49,621 nucleotides of DNA from Streptococcus sp. HMSC034E03 (lineage in GTDB: Bacteria > Bacillota > Bacilli > Lactobacillales > Streptococcaceae): NCBI RefSeq assembly GCF_001811505.1, contig NZ_KV804976.1:65043-114663 (forward strand), in the 5' to 3' direction. The position numbers were made by a program, and so were the translations under genes. Positions 10,103 to 17,933 of this stretch are shown piece after piece (the first letter of the stretch is position 1; every line of letters starts with the position of its first letter). The notes below the pieces were generated by a model, which was not told the origin of the DNA, did no database searches, and was given only the letters and a program-made list of their open reading frames with translations.

Positions 10103-10712
10103 CATCATTCTCCTTTGTAAGATAAATAAAATAATAAAGTGTAAAAATTAAAATAAGAGCATCAGCGATTGATAAAACGAAAGAACCTAGTATATGAAAC
10201 CAAGTAGCAATAGCTAAACAAACAGTAACGATAATCATTGATGCTAGCACAGGTAGTCGCAATTGATCTACCCTACTTTTAATTGGTAAATCTTTGTAAA
10301 TACTAACCAGACTATAGGATAAGATTACTTTAAGAAAAGTTTGTATAATGGTAGTAAAAGCCCAGATAGCAATCTTGACATGGGTATATTCCAAACTTGT
10401 ATTATCGTATAAAACTTGACCTAAACCTCCGATGAGGATACCACATAAAATTGCACTAAACAAGTAAATCAGAATAGTGTGATTTAAACGTTTATCTGAT
10501 CGATACTGCTTATAAAACCAGATCGCTATTGGAAAAATAAGAACTGTTCCTATCATTAAAAATAGTAGGCTGAGTAAGGTCAGAATGAGTGATAAACCTT
10601 CCTCAACAACCACTGGAGAAATCGCACCTGTAAATAGAAGGCGTTGCCCCGCTCCTAGAAACAGTAAGCCAGTAGCTAGTCTCCAAAACCTTGAGAGTCT
10701 TAATATTTTCAT
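10086..10712 (-). CDS. Polytopic membrane protein of the sortase-wapA unit
   Basis: This 208-aa protein has about five or six hydrophobic segments, for example around residues 10-30, 40-65, 80-105, 110-135, 155-175 and 178-198. I do not recognise the family. Its ATG shares one base with the stop codon of the sortase gene (TAATG). Its last 17 bases overlap the chosen wapA start, and the wapA ribosome binding site lies inside its coding sequence. The tight coupling suggests a role in export, anchoring or control of WapA, but that is inference from position only. The N-terminal MKILRLS closely resembles MKILKFS of the preceding sortase. Confidence 0.8.
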   Translation of the reverse strand: MKILRLSRFWRLATGLLFLGAGQRLLFTGAISPVVVEEGLSLILTLLSLLFLMIGTVLIFPIAIWFYKQYRSDKRLNHTILIYLFSAILCGILIGGLGQVLYDNTSLEYTHVKIAIWAFTTIIQTFLKVILSYSLVSIYKDLPIKSRVDQLRLPVLASMIIVTVCLAIATWFHILGSFVLSIADALILIFTLYYFIYLTKENDDEKTA

Positions 10713-11410
10713 TATTTACTTGTCCTTTCTTTAACACTTTTTAAACGAGCAGTAACCACAAATCGTTGATCATTTCCAGCAACATCACAGGTTGATAAGA
10801 TTAAAAACCGATCTTTTTGAGGGTCAGTGGCTATCTGGCGATAGAATCCCCCATAGTCTGACGTTCTTATCTGTAATGTATCTAAATAATGTCCAAGTCC
10901 TTCTCGACTTCCTAATTCGAATGTATGAAAAAGATGATCATCTGTATAGGAGTGAGCTGCCAGCACCTCATATTCAAAATGTTGAGTCAAGGTGTCAATC
11001 GTAATACGTTCATGCTCCTTAAAAAAAGCTGGCTTCGCAAAATAATCTAAAGACCCAAACATAGAATCATCTAACATAGCATGCCCATAAATTATAGTGA
11101 CAGGATCTTCAAATGTTATTTTGTTAACCAGCTCTGTAAATATAGCTCCATAATAGGTTTCTTTACCATCTATATCGTGAGATAGGTAATAAGCATCATC
11201 CCTTGGATGTTGAGCGACTGGATAATCTATTCGAGTCCCTTCAACTGTTAGCCAAGCAAAGACATCCGGATTCTGATGAAACTTCTTCTCAACTGCGTTT
11301 TGAGAATGTTGTTCCACAGCCCTCTGTTCAAAGCCATCTAAGAACTTTAAACCTAAAAATAACACCACTAGTATTGTAATTAGTGATAAACTAAACTTCA
11401 AAATTTTCAT
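10712..11410 (-). CDS. srtB: Class B sortase
   Basis: This is a 232-aa membrane-anchored transpeptidase with one N-terminal hydrophobic segment (about 4-24) facing the cell surface. Sortase catalytic residues are visible: His in IIYGHAMLD (about 110), Cys in LILSTCD (about 208) and Arg in QRFVVTARL (about 222). Length and motif spacing (TRIDYPVAQ, then YYLSHDIDG) fit class B, a class that usually cleaves NPQTN-like signals. No NPQTN or LPXTG signal is visible in the downstream membrane protein or WapA, so the substrate is unknown. The start has a GGGAG ribosome binding site 7 bases upstream. It heads the sortase / membrane protein / wapA / immunity unit. Confidence 0.85.
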   Translation of the reverse strand: MKILKFSLSLITILVVLFLGLKFLDGFEQRAVEQHSQNAVEKKFHQNPDVFAWLTVEGTRIDYPVAQHPRDDAYYLSHDIDGKETYYGAIFTELVNKITFEDPVTIIYGHAMLDDSMFGSLDYFAKPAFFKEHERITIDTLTQHFEYEVLAAHSYTDDHLFHTFELGSREGLGHYLDTLQIRTSDYGGFYRQIATDPQKDRFLILSTCDVAGNDQRFVVTARLKSVKERTSK

Positions 11411-11430
11411 GTACTCGCTCCCATACTATC

Positions 11431-11460
11431 ATTTTATCAGAAACCTGTATGCTTTGTAAA
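11431..11460 (-). promoter_or_regulatory. Predicted promoter of the sortase-wapA unit
   Basis: On the minus strand a TTTACA -35 and a TAAAAT -10 are separated by 18 bases. They lie about 20-50 bases upstream of the sortase start. No other good promoter is seen before wapA, so this one may drive the whole unit. Confidence 0.5.
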
Positions 11461-11922
11461 TCCATTTTTTGTATAAAATGCCTTTTTATTACAACATTTA
11501 TTAAATTTTTGTTTCTCTATTGTAAAATGAAATCTAATAGAAAAGATAGCTTCGTCTGATATATTAGAATCACAACAACTGTACAAGGTATGATGAATAT
11601 GTTCATTATTCATTCTGACAAAAATTATTCATACAAACTCTGATCTCAGATCTATTCATCAGATATGATTGAAGCTTATTGAAAGAATTCGTTGCATTGA
11701 CCCATGCAAAAAACTAAATTCGGAATTTTTAGAAACCTATACAAGATAGAAATTCAAAAGGTTCCTAGCTATAAATCTGCCAAAAACTATCGAGCTAGCC
11801 CAAATAACTTAAAAGATTCTCGATAACCAAATGGACTAATTTGTCACACTTGGCTTGACATTGCAAAAGATTTTCATTCCTTTTCTTTTCAAAAGAATCA
11901 ACTTGTGATAAGATAAGCTGGT
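11461..11922. other. 462-bp gene-free stretch, possible degenerate coding DNA
   Basis: This stretch separates the sortase promoter from rsuA. A short plus-strand frame starts at 11704 (MQKTKFGIFRNLYKIEIQK..., 38 codons) and stops at a TAA near 11820. It has no clear ribosome binding site and looks like a leftover of a longer gene. I see no recognisable family, IS end or RNA element. Confidence 0.4.
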
Positions 11923-12648
11923 ATGCGTTTAGATAATTTATTGGCCCAAGAAAAAATCAGTCGTAAGAGCATGAAACAAGCTCTTCTGAAAAAAGAAATT
12001 TTAGTTGATGGACTCCCAGCCTGCTCCCTAGCTCAGAATATCGATACAGGACTACAAGAACTCCTTTTTCAGGACCGAATCATTCAAGGCTATGAACACA
12101 CCTATTTTATGCTTCATAAGCCTGCTGGTGTCGTTACAGCTAACAAAGACAAAAAACTCCCAACTGTCATGGACCTTCTTCCTCAGCATCTCCAGTCAGA
12201 GCAACTCTACGCCATCGGTCGGCTGGATCGAGATACGACAGGACTCCTCCTCTTAACGGACAATGGTCCTCTAGGTTTTCAACTCCTCCACCCTCAATAT
12301 CATGTGGATAAAACTTATCAGGTTGAGGTCAATGGAGCACTGACTCCTAATCATATCCAAAAATTTAAGGATGGAATTGTATTTTTAGACGGAACAACCT
12401 GTAAACCTGCTCAACTTGAGATTCTATCTTCAAGTCCTACTTTTAGCCAAGCCACCATTACCATCTCTGAAGGAAAATTTCATCAAGTCAAGAAAATGTT
12501 CCTCTCGATTGGTGTCAAAGTGACCTCTCTCAAGCGTACCCATTTTGGTCCTTGGTGTCTTGATGACAATCTCCAAGAAGGCGACTATCGACATCTAAAC
12601 TCAAAAGAATTGACAATTATTCGTGACTTTCTTAGAAAAAGTGGTTAA
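11923..12648 (+). CDS. rsuA: 16S rRNA pseudouridine synthase (RsuA/RluB family)
   Basis: This 241-aa enzyme isomerises a specific rRNA uridine to pseudouridine. An N-terminal S4 RNA-binding domain (about 1-55, MRLDNLLAQEKISRK) is followed by the RsuA catalytic domain. The family motif GRLDRDTTGLLLLT (about 99-112) contains the catalytic Asp, and GKFHQVKKMF (about 186-195) is the second conserved motif. Length is normal. It is a single gene followed by a strong terminator. The ribosome binding site is weak (AAGATAAG region). RsuA and RluB are hard to separate by eye, so the choice of rsuA (small-subunit target) is based on the compact S4-plus-catalytic layout. Confidence 0.85.
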   Translation: MRLDNLLAQEKISRKSMKQALLKKEILVDGLPACSLAQNIDTGLQELLFQDRIIQGYEHTYFMLHKPAGVVTANKDKKLPTVMDLLPQHLQSEQLYAIGRLDRDTTGLLLLTDNGPLGFQLLHPQYHVDKTYQVEVNGALTPNHIQKFKDGIVFLDGTTCKPAQLEILSSSPTFSQATITISEGKFHQVKKMFLSIGVKVTSLKRTHFGPWCLDDNLQEGDYRHLNSKELTIIRDFLRKSG

Positions 12649-12652
12649 AAAA

Positions 12653-12682
12653 TGAGCTCGGAAACAACCGAGCTCACTTTTT
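12653..12682 (+). terminator. Rho-independent terminator of rsuA
   Basis: A 9-bp perfect stem (TGAGCTCGG / CCGAGCTCA) with a 6-base loop is followed by a T tract, 4 bases after the rsuA stop codon. Confidence 0.9.
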
Positions 12683-12767
12683 ATTAGCAATCAAACTTTG
12701 ACGCGGTTGCTGATTGAACTTTTTGTTCGTCTTTTAGACTCCAAAAAGCTCCTAATCATCCTCGCGG

Positions 12768-12815
12768 GGCTGGGACTACGAAATCGAGACTTTGTCTATC
12801 GATTTCTGTCCCACC
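12768..12815. repeat. Long inverted repeat in the rsuA / rhodanese intergenic region
   Basis: The two sides pair as GGCTGGGAC..GAAATCGA..GAC against GTC..TCGATTTC..GTCCCACC, giving a long imperfect hairpin. Neither strand has a U tract after it, so it is not a standard terminator. GC content is higher than in its surroundings. It resembles the dispersed intergenic hairpins of streptococci, but I cannot name the family. Confidence 0.6.
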
Positions 12816-12823
12816 GCCATTTC

Positions 12824-13207
12824 TTATTTTTCAACTTTTACTTTCCCTGTCCAAGAATCCAATCCGTAAGAAAGGATATAGATTTCTGAGAAACCTTGTT
12901 TTTTCAAGAAAAGTGCTGCATTTGTGACACGTTGCGCACGTTGGTTTTCATAAAGAAGGACAGGTTTATCCTTTCGAAGAGCTGCAAGACTTGTCTTCAA
13001 TTGGTTTGAAGGAATATTACGAGCTCCAAGGATGTGTTTTTTGTGGAAGTCGGCAGGATCACGCAAGTCAATCAACTGACCTGTACGAATCAAAGACTCA
13101 AACTCTGCATTGTCTACAATTTTTGCCGCACGACGAATACGAAGGTAGTTGTAACCCATCCATGCCAACATCGCTACAATAAGTCCCCATAATACCCAAG
13201 TTACCAT
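12824..13207 (-). CDS. Membrane-anchored rhodanese-like protein lacking the catalytic Cys
   Basis: This 127-aa protein has one N-terminal membrane segment (about 3-20) followed by a rhodanese fold: LIDLRDPADFHKKHILGARNIP (about 50-71) is the typical CH2A-like start. The active-site loop, normally C-x-x-x-x-R after the PVLLY strand, reads YENQRAQR here, so the sulfur-carrying Cys is replaced by Glu. It is therefore unlikely to be a sulfurtransferase and more likely a binding or scaffold protein. It lies 5 bases downstream of yqgQ and is probably cotranscribed with it. Confidence 0.85.
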   Translation of the reverse strand: MVTWVLWGLIVAMLAWMGYNYLRIRRAAKIVDNAEFESLIRTGQLIDLRDPADFHKKHILGARNIPSNQLKTSLAALRKDKPVLLYENQRAQRVTNAALFLKKQGFSEIYILSYGLDSWTGKVKVEK

Positions 13208-13212
13208 AATCC

Positions 13213-13437
13213 CTAATCTCCATTTTTTTCTAAATAGTCTAATTCTAGTTTGTGCTCTCTGCGAAGAACAGCCTCCGCTTCAAGATAATCCAGCTTATCC
13301 ATCAAGCCTGCATCATAAATCCGTGATAGTTCAATCTTCATCAGTTCAATATCATAGAGACGTTTCCCCATATAGACAATGATACCGAACTGTTTGAGAA
13401 ATTGTTGCACATCGTAGAGTGTTTTCATAGCTTTCAT
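13213..13437 (-). CDS. yqgQ: YqgQ family protein (DUF910)
   Basis: This is a 74-aa, charged, probably helical protein of the small Firmicute YqgQ family (LYDVQQFLKQFGIIVYMGK, then DIELMKIELSRIYDAGL). YqgQ is described structurally as a three-helix, possibly nucleic-acid-binding protein with no settled function. It is immediately upstream of the rhodanese-like gene. An internal ATG four codons in (13428) is an equally plausible start, since neither has a strong ribosome binding site. Confidence 0.8.
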   Translation of the reverse strand: MKAMKTLYDVQQFLKQFGIIVYMGKRLYDIELMKIELSRIYDAGLMDKLDYLEAEAVLRREHKLELDYLEKNGD

Positions 13438-13487
13438 TCTAGCAAAAAATCAGAGTTTTTTCAATAGTTCAGAGGAAGATTCCCTTT

Positions 13488-13955
13488 TTACCGCTTACGA
13501 ATCTTTTCAATACTCTGATGAATAAGATAGCCGACAAGCATCCCAACAAAATTCTGTAGCAGATTGTGAGGGACATCTAACAAGGCTTGTCCCCAACCTT
13601 TCATCCAAGCAGTCGCACATGCATATCCAGCTACCATGATGATAGTCGCCAAAACTAATCCAAGCCCCTGCCATTTTCCTTTAAAACCTGCAAAATATCC
13701 CTGCAGACCATGGAAAAGCAAGCTGAAGACCATCCAGTGAGGGTAACCTGAAATCAGGTCAATGAGAAATCCTCCTAATCCTCCAACAATGGCTCCTTCA
13801 CGGCGCCCATAATAAAAAGCGGTAAAGAAGATTCCTGCATCTAAAAGAGTTAAGATTCCTGTTTGAGTTGGGATTTTTACAATATAACCTAAAACTACTG
13901 ATAGAGCAGTTAGTATAGATAATAGGGCGATTTTACTTGTTTTGGTTTGCTTCAT
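13488..13955 (-). CDS. pdxU2: ECF transporter S component, pyridoxine type
   Basis: This is a 155-aa membrane protein with about five hydrophobic helices, which is the size and layout of an ECF-transporter substrate-binding (S) component. Such proteins work with a shared EcfA/A'/T energising module. The start [19 protein letters not shown] is chosen because GGAG stands 9 bases before it. A longer frame begins at 14021 but overlaps deeply with the kinase gene. It overlaps the 3' end of pdxK by 23 bases, so the two are coupled. Vitamin B6 import is inferred from this pairing, known in streptococci as pdxK-pdxU2. A thiamine precursor is the alternative. Confidence 0.75.
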   Translation of the reverse strand: MKQTKTSKIALLSILTALSVVLGYIVKIPTQTGILTLLDAGIFFTAFYYGRREGAIVGGLGGFLIDLISGYPHWMVFSLLFHGLQGYFAGFKGKWQGLGLVLATIIMVAGYACATAWMKGWGQALLDVPHNLLQNFVGMLVGYLIHQSIEKIRKR

Positions 13956-14706
13956 ATTGTCTGACTCCATATTGATCTGCTTGTGCGATGGCACGGTAAA
14001 CAAAGGCTTTAGAACTCTCAACCGCTGATAAGAGCTCCTCTCCTTGTACTAATTGACTGGCAATGCTTGACGCAAAGGTACATCCTGCACCTGCATTTTG
14101 ACCTTGAATAACTGGATTTTCTAAAATGGTAAAGTCATGACCATCATAAAAAACATCCATAGCCTTATCCTGGCTGAGGCGATTTCCACCCTTGATAATG
14201 ACTGCTGGCGCTCCTAAGTCATGCAATTTCTGAGCTGCAAACTTCATATCATCCAGACTTTCAATCTTTTGATCTACTAGCAATTCTGCCTCAGGAAGAT
14301 TGGGTGTAATCACAGTCACATAAGGGAAAAAGCGAATCAACTCTTGACAGAGCTCGCTAACAGCAACGTCGTGTGTTTCCTTACAAACCAGAACTGGGTC
14401 TAATACGACAGGGACTCCTGTGCGTTCCTTGATAAAGTTAAGAGCTTTCTCAGCAACACCGACAGTCGGTAAGAGGCCAATCTTAATCCCTCCAAAGTCT
14501 ACGCTCTTGAGACTATCTAGCTGTTGTTGGAAAATAGTCTCATCTGTCGGAAAGACCTCAAATCCATTCTCTGTCAAAGCAGTTAAGCAAGTCATAGCCA
14601 CAAAACCATGCAAACCATTTAAAGTATAGGTAGCAAGGTCAGCGGCTAGTCCCCCACCACTAAAAATATCATTTCCTGAAAGTGCTAAAATACGATTATT
14701 TTTCAT
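13933..14706 (-). CDS. pdxK: Pyridoxine / hydroxymethylpyrimidine kinase (ThiD-like)
   Basis: This 257-aa ribokinase-superfamily enzyme is expected to phosphorylate pyridoxine (or HMP). It shows the N-terminal substrate loop [15 protein letters not shown] (about 10-24), where typical ThiD has SGGDPSGGAGIQADL, and the C-terminal anion-hole motif [14 protein letters not shown] (about 206-219), where ThiD usually has GTGCTLSAA. The changed substrate loop is what marks the pyridoxine-kinase branch in Firmicutes. It overlaps truA by 11 bases and pdxU2 by 23 bases. All three are in one operon behind the promoter at 15452-15480. Confidence 0.8.
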   Translation of the reverse strand: MKNNRILALSGNDIFSGGGLAADLATYTLNGLHGFVAMTCLTALTENGFEVFPTDETIFQQQLDSLKSVDFGGIKIGLLPTVGVAEKALNFIKERTGVPVVLDPVLVCKETHDVAVSELCQELIRFFPYVTVITPNLPEAELLVDQKIESLDDMKFAAQKLHDLGAPAVIIKGGNRLSQDKAMDVFYDGHDFTILENPVIQGQNAGAGCTFASSIASQLVQGEELLSAVESSKAFVYRAIAQADQYGVRQYEANQNK

Positions 14707-15445
14707 AACGAATCTCCTTCAAATATAAACCATTAGGTGCTGCAGTTGGCCCCGCCAACTGTCTGTCTTTTTTCTCCAAAATCAAGTCAATCTGCTCAAT
14801 GGGCATCCGATTATTGCCAATTTTCAGCAGGGTTCCAACCATATTACGGATTTGCTTATACAAGAAGCCATTGCCTGAGAAGGTAAAAGTCAAAAACTGA
14901 CCTGTTTCATCAACCCTAAGGCTAGCTTCCGTAATCGTTCTTACCTTGTCTTCCACGCTGGTTCCTGATGCTGTAAAACCAGTAAAGTCATGTGTCCCCT
15001 CTAGTTTTTTTACAGCAAGCTGCATCCGCTCCACATCTAGTGGATAGGGATAATGGGTGGCATAATGACGTCTCATAGGATTTTTAGGACGCCCTCTATC
15101 CACAATAAACTCATAGGTCTTACTATGCTTAGCATATCGGCAATGAAAATCATCAGCCACAATCTCAATCGAAATGACATCGATATCTTCAGGACTTTGA
15201 GTATCGAGAGCGAAACGAAGCTTTTCCTCATCCATCTGATAGGGAAGATCAAAGTGGATAACCTGCCCTAAGGCATGGACACCACTATCCGTTCGCCCAG
15301 CGCCATGAATGGTAATGGCCTGCCCTTTATTTAATTTGGTTAAAGTTTTTTCAATTTCCTCTTGGACACTACGTGCGTGTGGCTGTCGCTGGAAACCAGC
15401 AAAGGCGTATCCATCATAGGAAATGATAGCTTTATATCTAGTCAT
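14696..15445 (-). CDS. truA: tRNA pseudouridine(38-40) synthase
   Basis: This 249-aa enzyme forms pseudouridine in the anticodon stem-loop of tRNAs. Motif [15 protein letters not shown] (about 49-63) holds the catalytic Asp. [13 protein letters not shown] (about 10-22) and the C-terminal [14 protein letters not shown] (about 195-208) are typical of TruA. Full length. It is the first gene of the truA-pdxK-pdxU2 operon. Confidence 0.95.
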   Translation of the reverse strand: MTRYKAIISYDGYAFAGFQRQPHARSVQEEIEKTLTKLNKGQAITIHGAGRTDSGVHALGQVIHFDLPYQMDEEKLRFALDTQSPEDIDVISIEIVADDFHCRYAKHSKTYEFIVDRGRPKNPMRRHYATHYPYPLDVERMQLAVKKLEGTHDFTGFTASGTSVEDKVRTITEASLRVDETGQFLTFTFSGNGFLYKQIRNMVGTLLKIGNNRMPIEQIDLILEKKDRQLAGPTAAPNGLYLKEIRYEK

Positions 15446-15451
15446 GTATCT

Positions 15452-15480
15452 ATTTTATCAAGAAAATTTCTCTGTAACAA
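15452..15480 (-). promoter_or_regulatory. Predicted promoter of truA-pdxK-pdxU2
   Basis: TTGTTA and TAAAAT on the minus strand, spaced by 17 bases and ending 7 bases before the truA start codon. The short leader leaves little room for a ribosome binding site, so the real start of transcription may differ. Confidence 0.4.
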
Positions 15481-15530
15481 GTTTGAAAACTAAAAATTGT
15501 ACGGGGACAGATTCTAGTATAATCTAGTTC

Positions 15531-15986
15531 TTATCTAGATTTTATCATCATATATTTTCGTACAGGCGCTTCAAACATTTGAACGATTTCAAATCCTTCT
15601 TTTTGGTAAAGATTCTGAGCTCTTTGATTTGATTCAAAAACCGTTAGGGAAATACTCTCTATTTCTTTATTTTCAAACATTTCTTGAAGAAAGTATTGAA
15701 AAGCTTTTCGACCTAATCCTTTCCCCTGCTTATGTGGAGCTATGAGAAATCTTCCAATATGAAGATTTTTATCTTCTAGTTTGATTTTCTGGATGATGCC
15801 TACAAACTCTTCTCCAGCAAAAATGGAAAAAATCCCTTCCATCTTTTGCAAAGATTGGGCAATCAAGGGATAAGAAATCTTTGGTCCCATCCATTGCTTC
15901 TGAAAACTTTCTCCCAAAGCATTAGACCACTGACAAATGAGTTGGGCATTTTCTAACTGAAGTCCTTTTTCAAAGTGAATTTTCAT
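15531..15986 (-). CDS. GNAT family N-acetyltransferase
   Basis: This is a protein of about 151 aa with the GNAT acetyl-CoA-binding motif A, RFLIAPHKQGKGLGRKAF (about 83-100), and the downstream LTVFESNQRAQNLYQKEGF (about 116-134) typical of RimI-like enzymes. Substrate unknown. The start MKIHFEKG is preferred over the ATG at 16016: AGGA stands 6-7 bases before it, and a TATAAT -10 at 16019-16024 would place the transcription start downstream of the longer start. Divergent from pilD. Confidence 0.85.
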   Translation of the reverse strand: MKIHFEKGLQLENAQLICQWSNALGESFQKQWMGPKISYPLIAQSLQKMEGIFSIFAGEEFVGIIQKIKLEDKNLHIGRFLIAPHKQGKGLGRKAFQYFLQEMFENKEIESISLTVFESNQRAQNLYQKEGFEIVQMFEAPVRKYMMIKSR

Positions 15987-16018
15987 ATTTGTTCCTAAAA
16001 CTTCTCCTGCATCCAACT

Positions 16019-16024
16019 ATTATA
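16019..16024 (-). promoter_or_regulatory. -10 box of the GNAT gene
   Basis: A perfect TATAAT on the minus strand. No convincing -35 is visible 17 bases upstream. It fixes the likely start codon of the GNAT gene at 15986. Confidence 0.5.
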
Positions 16025-16032
16025 CTCTTTCT

Positions 16033-16049
16033 TTTATCTTTTCCGAATA
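16033..16049 (+). promoter_or_regulatory. Candidate cin-box (ComX late-competence promoter) of pilD
   Basis: TCCGAATA at 16042-16049, preceded by a T-rich tract, matches the streptococcal late-competence box TACGAATA at 7 of 8 positions. In pneumococcus the prepilin peptidase is a late competence gene read by ComX-RNA polymerase. The box ends only 7 bases before the ATG, which would leave a very short or absent leader. Confidence 0.5.
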
Positions 16050-16056
16050 AATAAGT

Positions 16057-16716
16057 ATGATTCATCTTTACTTTTTTCTTGTTGGAGCGATTCTTGCTTC
16101 CTTTCTAGGTTTAGTCGTTGATCGTTTTCCTGAGCAATCCATCGTCTTTCCTGCTAGTCACTGTGATTCTTGTCAGACTCGCTTGAGAACACTAGATTTG
16201 ATTCCAATTGTTTCTCAAGTAATTGGGCGCTTTCGCTGTCGCTATTGCAAGGTAAGATATCCTTTCTGGTATGCTTTCTTTGAGTTGTGCTTTGGACTGC
16301 TCTTTCTAGCTGAGTCTGTGGGATTTTTAACCTTGGGGCAAGTCATCTTGATAACTGCCGGCTTGACTTTGGGCATCTACGACTTTCGTCATCAGGAATA
16401 TCCCTTGATCGTCTGGCTAGTTTTTCACTTAATCCTCATGGCTTGCTGTGGTTGGAATCTAATCATGGCTTTCTTCCTAGTTCTTGGAATCATTGCCTAT
16501 GTTATTGATATTCGCATTGGAGCAGGAGATTTTCTCTTTCTGGCCTCTTGTGCCCTAGTTTTTACACTTACAGAAATACTGATTCTCATTCAATTTGCCT
16601 CTACTACCGGCATCTTATCTTTTCTCCTGCTAAAGAAAAAGGAAAGACTTCCTTTTGTGCCTTTCCTCTTACTGGCTGCTTGTGTGATTATTTTGGGTAA
16701 GCTACTGCTTGTTTGA
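16057..16716 (+). CDS. pilD: Type IV prepilin peptidase (competence pseudopilus)
   Basis: This is a 219-aa polytopic membrane aspartyl protease that trims and methylates ComG-type prepilins for DNA uptake. It shows the N-terminal double zinc motif CDSC...CRYC (about 36-39 and 60-63). The two catalytic Asp are in GIYDFRHQEYP (about 109-119) and in the GxGD motif IGAGDFLF (about 151-158). Length is normal for the CclA/ComC type. The last 30 codons (FLLLKKKERLPF...) are duplicated downstream of trpA at 18792-18894, see the islet repeats. Known streptococcal names are cclA, comC and pilD. Confidence 0.93.
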   Translation: MIHLYFFLVGAILASFLGLVVDRFPEQSIVFPASHCDSCQTRLRTLDLIPIVSQVIGRFRCRYCKVRYPFWYAFFELCFGLLFLAESVGFLTLGQVILITAGLTLGIYDFRHQEYPLIVWLVFHLILMACCGWNLIMAFFLVLGIIAYVIDIRIGAGDFLFLASCALVFTLTEILILIQFASTTGILSFLLLKKKERLPFVPFLLLAACVIILGKLLLV

Positions 16717-16723
16717 TAAAGTC
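16621..16723. repeat. Left flanking direct repeat of the ImmA islet (pilD 3' end)
   Basis: These 103 bases cover the last 96 bases of pilD plus 7 bases beyond. They align without gaps to 18792-18894 with 8 mismatches counted by eye. Patchy similarity continues to a shared GTCCTTCATG at about 16739-16748 (right copy about 18912-18921). Confidence 0.9.
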
Positions 16724-16767
16724 CAATTTCTATCATATGTCCTTCATGAAATTATTTCACAGTTAAA

Positions 16768-17919
16768 TTATAAATTATTTCTTTTATACAAAGGAATGAT
16801 ATTATCAAATTGATCTGTTCTTTTATCTTCTTGATATTGATCAAAAAATTTCATTTCGACCGAAAATATTTCGCTTATAAACTGTAAACGAATACTTTGT
16901 TTAGACATTATCGTCGCTAGACTGACTAGACGATTACTCAAAACAACGTCCAGAATACTCTTTACTTTGCTTGGTTTTTTAACAAAAATTTGATCATCCA
17001 AAGGTTCAATAATTTTGTAACCTTTTTGCGCAATTTGACGATAAAAGTAAGAATGTTGCTTTGGAGTCAATAATCCTAACTTAAAAGCTCGATACTCTAA
17101 AGCCTGTATAGAAACATTCAAATCCGACTTCAATAAAATATAACTATCAGGATTGCTAACACGTTTCCCTACCCTCTCTTCAAATTTGACTAAAAACTCT
17201 TCTTTTGGCAATAAAAAACATGATGCAAAATAATTTGCTTCTTGCTCCAAACAATCACCATCTTCATTCATATCTTTATATTTGTGCAAAAGAATATGTC
17301 CTAGCTCATGAGCTAAATCAAAATTTCGACGTACAGATGATTTATTCGTTCCCAATACAATATAAGGTCTTCCCGATTTTGACCATGCGCTATAAGCATC
17401 AGCTTGACCATTAATGAGTCGTTCCACGATATAGATTCCTGAACGTTCTAATTTATAAAGCAAATCATGATTATCTTTTGAAATGCCTAATTTTCCTCTG
17501 GCGTAAAGAGCCAATTCCTCAATAGATTCTCCCTTATGATAAGATTCACTCACTACATTACTTAGGTCATGAATTGTAATATTAGGTATAATTACAAAAC
17601 TTTCAAAATAATCAATCAAACTATCTACCTTATGTAAATACATAGTTTGAATATCTATTGTTTTCCGTGTTGCTAGATCTGCATTTCTAAAGGCAATTAC
17701 AGAAGAATCAAATCGAATGCTCTCTTCTTCCTGTTCAAAATAAGTTAAATCAACATGAAATTGGTTGGCCAAATGCAGTCTAGTTGATAATTTAGGTTTC
17801 GTTTCGTTAGACTCAAACTGCCAAATGGCTTGTTCCGTTAAATTAATTCTCTGAGCCAATTCTGCTCTACTTAAACCATTTAACAGCCGTAATTCTTTCA
17901 ATACCCGACCATTAAACAT
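16768..17919 (-). CDS. XRE HTH - ImmA/IrrE family metallopeptidase
   Basis: This 383-aa two-domain protein has an N-terminal Cro/C1 helix-turn-helix (about 1-60, ELAQRINLTEQAIWQFESN) and a zinc peptidase domain with HELGH (about 202-206, in LAHELGHILLH). A third-ligand Glu lies in LEQEANYFASCFLLP (about 221-235), the ImmA/IrrE signature (COG2856). ImmA-type proteases cleave partner repressors in mobile elements. Fused forms act as sensors or regulators. The last about 100 residues are of unknown fold. It is the second gene of a two-gene islet, 14 bases after the 243-aa gene, with an AAGGAG ribosome binding site 7 bases before the ATG. It is more AT-rich than pilD and trp on either side. Confidence 0.9.
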   Translation of the reverse strand: MFNGRVLKELRLLNGLSRAELAQRINLTEQAIWQFESNETKPKLSTRLHLANQFHVDLTYFEQEEESIRFDSSVIAFRNADLATRKTIDIQTMYLHKVDSLIDYFESFVIIPNITIHDLSNVVSESYHKGESIEELALYARGKLGISKDNHDLLYKLERSGIYIVERLINGQADAYSAWSKSGRPYIVLGTNKSSVRRNFDLAHELGHILLHKYKDMNEDGDCLEQEANYFASCFLLPKEEFLVKFEERVGKRVSNPDSYILLKSDLNVSIQALEYRAFKLGLLTPKQHSYFYRQIAQKGYKIIEPLDDQIFVKKPSKVKSILDVVLSNRLVSLATIMSKQSIRLQFISEIFSVEMKFFDQYQEDKRTDQFDNIIPLYKRNNL

Positions 17920-17933
17920 TTACATACTCCTTA

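Noticed and set aside
15521..15541. AATCTAG-TTCTTAT-CTAGATT inverted repeat at the end of the GNAT gene
   Set aside because: It overlaps the stop codon and has no T tract. Too weak to call a terminator.
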